Source: Fidelibacterota bacterium (GTDB lineage: Bacteria > Fidelibacterota > Marinisomatia > Marinisomatales > UBA1611). From it: 33,627 bases of DNA. The stretch spans positions 1-33,627 of the forward strand of contig PBFM01000020.1 of assembly GCA_002718655.1 (NCBI GenBank). The letters run 5' to 3'. This document shows, piece by piece, positions 16,626-24,306 of this stretch; the first letter of the stretch is position 1, and every line of letters begins with the position of its first letter. The notes beneath the pieces were generated by a model. The model was not told the DNA's origin. It saw nothing but the letters and a program-made list of their open reading frames with translations, and did no database searches. Position numbers and translations under genes: made by a program.

Positions 16626-18797
16626 TTAGGGATGAAATAAAGTATTTGGACTTTTTTTATACCACTTTTTCAAAATTTTCACAATACCTGGTCTCATTAA
16701 ATATTCCGGAATTTCTTCATCATTCATAATTTTTTCTCTTATTCTTGAGCCACTGATTTCTTCTATATTTTTTTGCATATCTATAAATTTTTTCTCAGAT
16801 AAACCGACACCTTCCTCAAACAGGACAGAATCAAAACTTATAATTCTTATTTCCATATCCAATGAATCAATGAATCGCATTGAAGCGTCAGAAGGGTAGT
16901 AATTACCAACTCCTGTATGATCACGACCGACAATAAAATAGTTGCAACCAAAGTTTTGTCGACAAATTGCTGTAAAGACTGCTTCTCTTGGCCCGGAGTA
17001 TCTCGAATGTGTATTGAATGATCCAATCATAGCACCGTAGGGCTTATATGCACTTTCACCAATAAGTAAATTATAGCATTGAATTATTGGTTCACCAAAA
17101 AAATCTCCTGATTTTTTTAGACCAGTGACAGGTGAAATAAAAATACCATCAGCATTTGTATCTTTTAGTGCCTTTTTTTGTATGTATTCGTGCCCAAGGT
17201 GAGGTACATTTCTTGTATGGAAGCCTATAATATTATGCCATCCCTTATGATCGAAAATATATCTACTCTGAGTAGGTGTTAGTTCATATACGTTTTCTGC
17301 TATTTTCAAATAGCTATTTAATAAAAACGGCCGGCCTGAGACAATATAATCACCATTACTATATAATTTGGATACCCCAGGGTGATTAACATCTTCCGTA
17401 CCAAACCATAGTTTAGCAATTTTTTTTATGTTTTTTAATTTTTCAATTTTTTGGATTTTAATAAATGCAAATGGGAATTGTTCACCATTTTTTTTCAAAA
17501 AAATCATATCTTTATTAGGAATAGCCTTAAGGATAGTACTATCTATTTGAAAAATTATAGGTAAAGTCCATAAATATTCATTACCGATTTTATTCTCATT
17601 TAATACGTAGTTAATTTCCTCATATGACATAAATGAATTGATTGGTGAAAAAGTGCCATTTGCAATTTGATGTATATCTAAATAAATCTCATCATCCACA
17701 AATATAGCATCAGAATTATTATCAAAACTTTGATTAGAGAATTGCTGCACAAGCACCCCCCCGTGCGGATTTATCATCCTATCTGACGGGAGATGAAATA
17801 ATTTATCAAGTGCTTTATTTTTTTCATAATTTTCAGTCTCATTCATAATTCTAGATAGAATCCTTACACATTCAACGGGATAATTACCAATCGCAGTTTC
17901 AGCAGCAAGAACAAGTCCCTTTGCGCCACTATTCAATGTTGATTTTATATCATTTACTTCAGCTCGTGTTGGTTTGGAATTCAAAATCATATTTTCCATT
18001 AAATTAGTTGCTACATAAACAGGGGTGTTTGTTATTTTGGCGTTTTCTATGATATGCTGTTGGGCCATAGGTATTTTTTCAAGAGGAACATCCCTTGAAA
18101 GGTCGCCTCTATCTATTAAAATAGCGTTACTTTCTTTACAAATTCCATCTAAGTTAAGAAGTCCTTTTTTGCTCTCTATTTTACTGATTATTTCTATAGC
18201 GTAAGAAAATTTATTACGCAGAGAAATAACATCACTTTTCTCTGAACAAAATGAAAGAAAAAAATGTTTGATACCAATGGAATGTGAAATCTTAAAAATT
18301 TTTTTATCTTTTGTGGTAAAACTGTCAAGATTAATCAAACGGTCTACATTAATTCCTTTATTATTTCCAATTTTACCTGGATGCAGAACGCGACCAATTA
18401 TTTTGTGGTAGGATTTTTCAATTATTTGAACAACGACACCATCAAAATCAATTGTTATTAAATCGCCATTTTTGAATATGTTTTGTATATCATTCCCAGT
18501 TATACCTATTTTATTATTATTTGATAAATTTCTTTTATTAACAAATTCTACTATTTCATACTCTTTTACCAGTCTCTGGTCTATCAATAATGAAGTTCTT
18601 AGTTGTGCACCTTCCGTATCAGGACAAATTGGCTTATTAGTCCATCTCTTCATATTTTCAACAATGGTGAGAAATTCGTCAATTTCAGTGTGAGATAAAT
18701 TTATTCTAAATAAATCAACACCAGCGTCTTCCATCTTCTTAATCGTGTTTTCATTCAAAGATGAAGGACCTACAGTACAAATAATTTTTTTGTGCAT
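16626..18797 (-). CDS. Pyruvate kinase - ATP sulfurylase fusion protein
   Basis: A single uninterrupted 723-codon gene joining two enzymes. Residues 1-335 are the A and B domains of pyruvate kinase: KIICTVGPSS, FRINLSH (R31, N33, S35), DTEGAQLRT (D60, R67), ISKIE (K206, E208), RGD (D232), VATN (T264), PTRAE and AAETAIGNYP. The regulatory C-terminal domain of pyruvate kinase is absent. From M341 (MINPHGG) to the end is a complete ATP sulfurylase: FSPINSFM, FGTEDVNHPGV, FHTRNVPHLGHEY (R529 and the HxxH pair H533/H536), YSGPREA, GRDHTGVG and SGSRIRE, MRPGIVKIL. It makes APS from sulfate and ATP. No APS kinase domain. Substitutions in pyruvate kinase: Lys to E62 and Glu to Q65 in the DTKGPEIRT motif. 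Two sulfotransferase genes just upstream suggest sulfation rather than cysteine synthesis. Both activities are inferred from residues. Confidence 0.93.
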   Translation of the reverse strand: MHKKIICTVGPSSLNENTIKKMEDAGVDLFRINLSHTEIDEFLTIVENMKRWTNKPICPDTEGAQLRTSLLIDQRLVKEYEIVEFVNKRNLSNNNKIGITGNDIQNIFKNGDLITIDFDGVVVQIIEKSYHKIIGRVLHPGKIGNNKGINVDRLINLDSFTTKDKKIFKISHSIGIKHFFLSFCSEKSDVISLRNKFSYAIEIISKIESKKGLLNLDGICKESNAILIDRGDLSRDVPLEKIPMAQQHIIENAKITNTPVYVATNLMENMILNSKPTRAEVNDIKSTLNSGAKGLVLAAETAIGNYPVECVRILSRIMNETENYEKNKALDKLFHLPSDRMINPHGGVLVQQFSNQSFDNNSDAIFVDDEIYLDIHQIANGTFSPINSFMSYEEINYVLNENKIGNEYLWTLPIIFQIDSTILKAIPNKDMIFLKKNGEQFPFAFIKIQKIEKLKNIKKIAKLWFGTEDVNHPGVSKLYSNGDYIVSGRPFLLNSYLKIAENVYELTPTQSRYIFDHKGWHNIIGFHTRNVPHLGHEYIQKKALKDTNADGIFISPVTGLKKSGDFFGEPIIQCYNLLIGESAYKPYGAMIGSFNTHSRYSGPREAVFTAICRQNFGCNYFIVGRDHTGVGNYYPSDASMRFIDSLDMEIRIISFDSVLFEEGVGLSEKKFIDMQKNIEEISGSRIREKIMNDEEIPEYLMRPGIVKILKKWYKKSPNTLFHP
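17756..17762 (-). repeat. G7 homopolymer at the fusion junction
   Basis: Seven consecutive C on the plus strand (G7 in the coding strand), in codons 346-348 of the pyruvate kinase-ATP sulfurylase gene, directly after the start of the sulfurylase part. It encodes the conserved Gly-Gly-Val. Such a tract is conspicuous in this AT-rich stretch and could slip during replication or sequencing. The motif PHGGxLV is read intact across it, so the frame shown is the functional one. Confidence 0.6.
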
Positions 18798-18821
18798 TAA
18801 TTTTTTTCCAGACTTGTTTTT

Positions 18822-20096
18822 TCAATTAATCAAAAAATCAGAATCATTTAAAATCTTATTTATCTCATTATATTCAGATTGATTTTCTTTTTTAAATTGG
18901 CTATAAAGATTGCTTTGTTTTAAATCTTTTTCATAAACATAATTTTTGTAGTATTTCATTAATATTTCAAAATTTTTATTAAATCGAGGACAAATAACAT
19001 CTATGATATATTTTAACATTTCATTTAATTCATCATTTGAAAAATTTTTTTTATCATCTTCTTGCACACCTATAGCAATTTTTGAACCTAAAGTTTCTAC
19101 AACAGAAGGTAAAAGTTTATCATCTAATGTTATTAATTTTTGATATTGACCCCAATCTTCACATACCCTTATTACCTCTGGTATTTCAAATTTAAACCTA
19201 CAGCATAATAAAAATGGATTATAATCATTCATCATTATTCTTTTTAATGAAAAATTTTGATAAATATTTCTTCTTTTTTCGGTATTAATTCCTTTTTTTT
19301 TCCACTCTCTTAATGTTTGCATATCAATCCTTATACTAAAGCCATTATAAAGCATAAACCTGTTTGCCAAACCATTTAAACGAGTTTTTATCATTGAAGG
19401 GTTTGATACTTCAAACCCGGCTACTTTACCCATTTTTTCAAAAACCTTATCTGGTGAGTTAAATAGATGTGAATAATCAAATATTTTTACATTATTGAAA
19501 ACATTTGAATATAATTTGTACAAAGAATATATTTTTGCTCTTTCAACAATGAATTTTCTTGAAAAGTTTTGTAAATCATCTTCAATAATTTTTTTGGGTA
19601 AATATTCAAAACAATTATTATCATTTAAAGCTAAAGTTTTCAGAGAATTATAATGATTCATTTTCCAGTGATATCTCCATCCATTCATTGTATTTGGAAA
19701 AGACCAATCACCCACAATCCTTGCTAACTGTCTATTCAATTCAGATTTATAAACGGCATTTAAATCACGAACTGGAAAAAAAATGACTTTTATGCCTAAA
19801 ATATTTTGACATGCTTTGAGAAAATCAACGTTCCTCTTTGAATGCAATGGATATATTAAGTTTCTTCTCAAAGAATGGAAAACAATACCTGATATTGCAT
19901 TTGGATTTTGAATTAATTCCAACTTTAATTTTTTTTTCATTTTATAAAGTGGAGATTTATATCTTCTTTTTAAGAAAGATTTTACAACATAATCAAATTC
20001 ATATCTCGAAGGCATAATGATATTTGATTGGATTTTTAAGTTGATATAAAAAAATTGGCTTGCAACTCTTCCAGTATTCAAAACCATAAAAGACAT
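18822..20096 (-). CDS. Divergent sulfotransferase-like protein
   Basis: A 424-residue soluble protein of uncertain family. The N-terminus VLNTGRVASQFF (5-16) resembles the 5'-phosphosulfate loop of PAPS-dependent sulfotransferases, and VIFFPVRDLNAVYKSE (104-119) resembles the 3'-phosphate-binding segment, with R110 and S118 in the usual places. The rest, very rich in Lys, Asn and Phe, shows nothing I recognise. The position between the sulfate-activating fusion and a glycosyltransferase supports a sulfotransferase role. The start overlaps the stop of the upstream glycosyltransferase as TAATG. By eye this is among the most AT-rich parts of the window. A non-sulfotransferase P-loop enzyme remains possible. 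Confidence 0.6.
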   Translation of the reverse strand: MSFMVLNTGRVASQFFYINLKIQSNIIMPSRYEFDYVVKSFLKRRYKSPLYKMKKKLKLELIQNPNAISGIVFHSLRRNLIYPLHSKRNVDFLKACQNILGIKVIFFPVRDLNAVYKSELNRQLARIVGDWSFPNTMNGWRYHWKMNHYNSLKTLALNDNNCFEYLPKKIIEDDLQNFSRKFIVERAKIYSLYKLYSNVFNNVKIFDYSHLFNSPDKVFEKMGKVAGFEVSNPSMIKTRLNGLANRFMLYNGFSIRIDMQTLREWKKKGINTEKRRNIYQNFSLKRIMMNDYNPFLLCCRFKFEIPEVIRVCEDWGQYQKLITLDDKLLPSVVETLGSKIAIGVQEDDKKNFSNDELNEMLKYIIDVICPRFNKNFEILMKYYKNYVYEKDLKQSNLYSQFKKENQSEYNEINKILNDSDFLIN

Positions 20097-21010
20097 TAAA
20101 GATTTCTCCTAATCTTATTCTCAACAGCTTCAATTAAAGATTTCCAATATTGGAGATTGCCACTTTTCTTTGTTTTCCAATAAAATACACCGGAAGAATA
20201 CATATGTGTCATTATTGGTCTATTTCTATATGTAAATAGTTCAAAATCTTTCGCAATTGCAGCATACTCAAGCTTTCCATCTTTAATAAAATCGGCCTGG
20301 TAGGGAGATTCAAAAATAACTGTACGGAATTTATTGGCAACGCATTCATTTATTATTTCCATTCCTGTATCTGGGGATGTGATACCAGTACTTTTTTCTA
20401 GAATGAAACATAATTTTCTTAGTAAATGGAATTTATTTAATATATGTTTATTTGCAACCCCGCCTAAACGAATTATTTTCCTCACGATACTATTATATAT
20501 TCTTTCAGAAAATGATGGAAATGGGGAAAAAAGTTTTTTCATTTTTTTAATTAACTCTGTTTGAAAGAACATAAAAACAACACTTGGATATTTGTGAACC
20601 TTACCAATTTTCCATTGTGGATATGGAGCGCCTAAAATTGTCTTGGGATCTTTTTCCAATTGACTTGTGCAAAATGTATCCCAATTACACTCAAAAATAT
20701 GAATATCTGGGTCGACAATTAATGTATACTTAGTTTTTATACTTTTTAGACCTAAATCTAAACCCATTGCATGTGACTTAGACCTTTGTCTAGTTTTTTC
20801 ATTATTACAAATAATGTTTACGTTAGGTGAGTTATTAAAATCAACATATAGTTTCCTATCTTCTCCACAAGAATTATCCACAATTAAAAATTGTAATTTT
20901 TCTTGGTTATTGGCCTTTTCAATAAGATTAGAGAATAATCTTTTTAGATGGTTTGAAGAGAAATAGCTGACTGCAAGAATTGTAATTTTTTTTTTGTCAA
21001 GATTCATCAT
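20096..21010 (-). CDS. Family 2-like glycosyltransferase (GT-A fold)
   Basis: A 304-residue protein with the N-terminal nucleotide-sugar-binding pattern of GT-A enzymes: TILAVSYFSSNHLKRL, FLIVDNSCGED (42-51), then SHAMGLDLGLK and the metal-binding YTLIVDPDIHIF with D100 and D102. No membrane helix is obvious, so it probably works at the inner face of the membrane on a lipid-linked acceptor. It sits between two sulfotransferase-type genes with 1-base and 4-base overlaps, so it likely builds the glycan that they modify. Donor and acceptor are unknown. Two ATGs (21010 and 21007) are possible starts. Confidence 0.8.
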   Translation of the reverse strand: MMNLDKKKITILAVSYFSSNHLKRLFSNLIEKANNQEKLQFLIVDNSCGEDRKLYVDFNNSPNVNIICNNEKTRQRSKSHAMGLDLGLKSIKTKYTLIVDPDIHIFECNWDTFCTSQLEKDPKTILGAPYPQWKIGKVHKYPSVVFMFFQTELIKKMKKLFSPFPSFSERIYNSIVRKIIRLGGVANKHILNKFHLLRKLCFILEKSTGITSPDTGMEIINECVANKFRTVIFESPYQADFIKDGKLEYAAIAKDFELFTYRNRPIMTHMYSSGVFYWKTKKSGNLQYWKSLIEAVENKIRRNL

Positions 21011-21735
21011 AATAAATTATCGATATCCTTCTCTAAGGCTATAATTTTTTCTGGTAAAATAATTTCCTCACCTGAGCTGTTTTTACTTATAGTTTTATCA
21101 ACAAACTTATTAACAATTTTTGGCTCGAAAGAACACGATAAAAAACTAAACATATTTTTAAAATTCTCTTCTGGTATTTCAAGAATGTTTTCAAATGACA
21201 TATAAAAAGTAGCAATATTATTTTTACTGCAAAAATCAAGTGCCCTTTTGGTATATGAAAACCAAAGTTCTAGTCCTTGATTCAATGGGAGTTGGTTTCT
21301 TGCAGTCAAAGATCTTGCTACGGAGATTGCATCTCTAGTAATAAAAATTATTTTAATTTCTTTTTCAAGATCCATTTCAGAAAAAATTTCCATCCAATTT
21401 TCAATAGTAAGACAAGTACGTGGATCTTTCCATCCCCAGTTTTGATAATTATCCTGATTATATGTAATCAGTTTTTTCATCTTATTCTTATGGCCATCTT
21501 TTAACTCAGATTGGGGTATTTGGGGATTGTAGCTTTTAACATCATAACCATTAAAACTTAAAATCCTATCATTAATTAACCTGAAGTCATAATTCTCATA
21601 AAATCCCTTTGGGTTTTGAGGCAAAGGCCTAGGCCAAAAGTTTTCATAATTCCCCATAATTATGTTATTTAAATGTAATACCCCAGAGACGGTTGAAGTA
21701 CCACTACGATGCATTCCTAATACAATTACTATCAT
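21007..21735 (-). CDS. Sulfotransferase family protein
   Basis: A 242-residue protein with the standard PAPS-binding motifs: the 5'-phosphosulfate loop VLGMHRSGTST (5-15), NPKGFYEN, the conserved WGWKDPRTCL (100-109) and the 3'-phosphate motif IFITRDAISVARSLTARN (130-147). It would transfer sulfate from PAPS to a hydroxyl, here most likely on a surface sugar given the flanking glycosyltransferases. Related proteins in other bacteria are sometimes annotated only as P-loop or LPS-associated sulfotransferases. ATGA overlaps couple it to both neighbours. It is slightly shorter than typical family members but has all motifs. Confidence 0.88.
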   Translation of the reverse strand: MIVIVLGMHRSGTSTVSGVLHLNNIIMGNYENFWPRPLPQNPKGFYENYDFRLINDRILSFNGYDVKSYNPQIPQSELKDGHKNKMKKLITYNQDNYQNWGWKDPRTCLTIENWMEIFSEMDLEKEIKIIFITRDAISVARSLTARNQLPLNQGLELWFSYTKRALDFCSKNNIATFYMSFENILEIPEENFKNMFSFLSCSFEPKIVNKFVDKTISKNSSGEEIILPEKIIALEKDIDNLL

Positions 21736-22763
21736 TTGTAGTAATTTTTTTTAAATCCCACAAAAGAGTCCTGATTAAAAATAAATCTCCTTATATATGC
21801 TTGTAGGAATCCAATACCATATCCGAATATTTGCGCTGGTATTACAAAAAGTAAAATAGGGAAAATAAAAAAGTCATTTTTTTTTATAGCACCAAAAAAG
21901 GATAACATTAACAATGGTGTGATTAAGATAAGAAAGATTTCATAAATCATAAAATTATTTTTAAAGAGGAATATTACTAATGCTATACAAATAAAAATAG
22001 ATAATGATGGTAGAAAGTGAATGGGCTCAAGCATTGAAGAATCAATTTTCCCCAAGTTTATACGAGCCACCCCCCAATTAAATACTTGCTTGAAAAATTG
22101 CTTAATTGTTGTTCTTCTTCTATGATATACTTTTGCATTCAGCAAAAATTTTACACGAGCTCCTGTTTTAATTATTCGGTTACTAAACTCGATATCTTGA
22201 CCGTGCCTAAGATTTATAAAACCACCTATCTCATTATACAATGATTTCTTTATTCCCATATTATGTGTCCTAGGAAAAAATTTAGAAATCATTTTTTCGC
22301 TGTGACCTCTCATACCACCAGTTGTTATGAAAGACGTCATTGCGAAATCAATTGCTTTCTGCAGTCTAGTGAAGTCTTCTTTTGCAGAATCTGGACCTCC
22401 AAATGCATCAAATGAATCTTTTTTATATTCTTCATAAATTATTCTTATCCAGTCATAATGTGCTTCACAATCTGAATCAATAAATAAGATAAGGTCTCCT
22501 TCAGCATTTTTTAATCCATGATTTCTCGCAGCCCCTGGACCCTGATTATCTTGAGTTATAAATTTAATTTTAAATTTGGAATCATTTTGCCATTTTCTCA
22601 CTGTTTCTGCTGTAGCATCTGTAGAACCATCATCTGATATAATAAATTCAAAAATATCATCATCAATGGATTGCTCTTTTAAAGATTTGTAAAGATGGTG
22701 TAATTCTTCAATACGATTATATGTGGGAGTGACAATACTAATTATTGATGTATGCCTAGACAT
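21732..22763 (-). CDS. Membrane-associated family 2 glycosyltransferase
   Basis: A 343-residue GT2 enzyme with SIVTPTYNRIEELH, IISDDGSTD (42-49), GPGAARNHGL and the DxD metal site LFIDSDCEAH (D96, D98). HGQDIEFSNRIIKTG carries the ED-like catalytic base region, followed by KVYHRRRTTIKQFFKQ, an amphipathic segment. Three or so C-terminal hydrophobic stretches anchor it in the membrane. Enzymes of this shape extend polysaccharide chains on undecaprenyl carriers. It is coupled to the downstream sulfotransferase by ATGA and lies 6 bases after the next glycosyltransferase. Confidence 0.9.
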   Translation of the reverse strand: MSRHTSIISIVTPTYNRIEELHHLYKSLKEQSIDDDIFEFIISDDGSTDATAETVRKWQNDSKFKIKFITQDNQGPGAARNHGLKNAEGDLILFIDSDCEAHYDWIRIIYEEYKKDSFDAFGGPDSAKEDFTRLQKAIDFAMTSFITTGGMRGHSEKMISKFFPRTHNMGIKKSLYNEIGGFINLRHGQDIEFSNRIIKTGARVKFLLNAKVYHRRRTTIKQFFKQVFNWGVARINLGKIDSSMLEPIHFLPSLSIFICIALVIFLFKNNFMIYEIFLILITPLLMLSFFGAIKKNDFFIFPILLFVIPAQIFGYGIGFLQAYIRRFIFNQDSFVGFKKNYYK

Positions 22764-22769
22764 CTTATT

Positions 22770-23702
22770 TTATTGGTCAACAGAAATAAATTGACGTATA
22801 CGGTTTTCTTGCCTTTGCTGCGAAACAGCTATCATTTCACCAATCAGTCCAATGGAAAAAAACCAAAGGCCTAAAATAAATGACATAGCACCAAAAGTGA
22901 TTAGTGCAAAATGTTTCTGAAAATTATTCCCTAAAATGAATTTTTTATATAATACTACTATTTCAGCACTCGTCCCTATTAAAATAAAAAGCAAACCAAA
23001 AAATCCAAACAAGTGTAGCGGACGTTGTGTATATCTGTTTAAAAATAAAATTGTAATTAAATCAAAAAATCCATGGAAAAGTCTTGAACCACCATATTTT
23101 GTAACACCAAACTCCCGTGCTCTATGATTTACAATGATTTCAGTGACCTTGAATCTTTTTTGTCCAGCTAATGCAGGGATATATCTATGTCTACCACCAT
23201 ATATATCAATTGACTTTACAACAGATCTTTTATAACCTTTTAAACCACAATTAAAATCATGAATCTTTACGCCAGTAAAAATACGAGTAACAAAATTAAA
23301 AATCTTTGAAGGCAAACGTTTATTTAGTGGATCTAACCTATTTTTTTTCCACCCTGATACCAAGTCCCAACCTTCATTTAGCTTATTAACAAGATTTATT
23401 ATTTCAGCAGGGTCATCTTGCAAATCAGCATCCATTGTAATTATATGCTTGCCCCCAGCAATTTTAAATCCTTCGCTCAATGCAGCTGATTTACCAAAGT
23501 TTCTATAAAATTGGATAAGTTTGAATTTTTTTCTTGTGGAACATAAATCAATTAACCATTCCGTTGAGCCGTCAGTAGAGCCATCATCAATAAAAATAAC
23601 TTCCCATTCATCATAGGATTCAAGGTTAACGATTAACTCATCTAACAAGATAGGTAATGATTCAAGTTCATTTAACACAGGAATAACAATAGATATTTGC
23701 AT
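22770..23702 (-). CDS. DPM1/GtrB-like polyprenyl-phosphate glycosyltransferase
   Basis: A 310-residue GT2 enzyme resembling GtrB, ArnC and dolichyl-phosphate mannose synthase, which load one sugar onto a polyprenyl phosphate. Motifs: SIVIPVLNELESLP, VIFIDDGSTDGS (36-46), RNFGKSAALSEGF, TMDADLQDDP (D91, D93, with the Q-D-D-P extension), DFNCGLKGYKR and the HRAREFGVTKYG loop. Two C-terminal membrane helices (about 232-253 and 268-292) are typical of GtrB. It may supply lipid-linked sugar to the YfhO-like or another GT-C transferase. Two bases separate it from the lipoprotein gene upstream. Confidence 0.92.
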   Translation of the reverse strand: MQISIVIPVLNELESLPILLDELIVNLESYDEWEVIFIDDGSTDGSTEWLIDLCSTRKKFKLIQFYRNFGKSAALSEGFKIAGGKHIITMDADLQDDPAEIINLVNKLNEGWDLVSGWKKNRLDPLNKRLPSKIFNFVTRIFTGVKIHDFNCGLKGYKRSVVKSIDIYGGRHRYIPALAGQKRFKVTEIIVNHRAREFGVTKYGGSRLFHGFFDLITILFLNRYTQRPLHLFGFFGLLFILIGTSAEIVVLYKKFILGNNFQKHFALITFGAMSFILGLWFFSIGLIGEMIAVSQQRQENRIRQFISVDQ

Positions 23703-23703
23703 A

Positions 23704-24306
23704 TCAGTAATTTAGTAATCTCCAAAACTTTTTCATATTTATGTCTTCAACATTCATTTTTCTTGATTTAAAATCAATTAAAACAGACTCCATTGTTTGC
23801 CTGTTATAAAATTCAACACCTCCTATAGTTTTACCATTGTAATTACTACGTTTTTTATCAAATGAAAGTTCAATATTCTTTGTAATAGTGCGAGGTAAAT
23901 CTTTTAAGTTCTTTTTATACTCTGGTTCTACCCCCCAAAACATTTTAGTCATATCACTAGGCTTCAATATTGTTAATAGAGGAAAGATGTTAATAATATC
24001 TTCTTGATTATATTGTTTATTTTCCATGAGGTTTCTTGCAGTTATAGAAGATGGAGTTATCCATATTAATAGAGATTTCCTACCTAGAATATCTGCAAAT
24101 TCCAAAAATGTACTATCCCTTTGGGATTTAAATGAGAATAATAATTTCCCTTTTAACTCGCCTTTTGAATCCAAGACACCCCTACCAGTACAGGATTTGT
24201 ATTCTTCTGTGTATTCAAGATATGTCTTATTCTTTACAAATAATTTTTTTTTTGGTAGAGCACATCCTGAAAACATAAAAAAAAAGATAATTATATGACG
24301 CAGCAT
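23704..24306 (-). CDS. LolB-like / DUF4292-type outer-membrane lipoprotein
   Basis: A 200-residue protein with a lipoprotein signal peptide: hydrophobic MLRHIIIFFFM then FSGC with acylated C15. The mature part has alternating beta-strand patterns (GRGVLDSKGELKGKLLFSFK, STFLEFADILGRKSLLIWI) that resemble the LolA/LolB fold that binds lipoprotein acyl chains. I do not see enough identity to name it lolB. It lies directly after a TPR protein gene with no gap and before the glycosyltransferases, so it may take part in outer-membrane delivery. Confidence 0.65.
   Translation of the reverse strand: MLRHIIIFFFMFSGCALPKKKLFVKNKTYLEYTEEYKSCTGRGVLDSKGELKGKLLFSFKSQRDSTFLEFADILGRKSLLIWITPSSITARNLMENKQYNQEDIINIFPLLTILKPSDMTKMFWGVEPEYKKNLKDLPRTITKNIELSFDKKRSNYNGKTIGGVEFYNRQTMESVLIDFKSRKMNVEDINMKKFWRLLNY

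Noticed and set aside
16626-18797. Fusion as an artefact of a frameshift at the G7 tract
   Set aside because: Residues N-P-H before the tract and G-G-V-L-V across and after it form the intact PHGGxLV motif in the pyruvate kinase frame, so the frame continues naturally.
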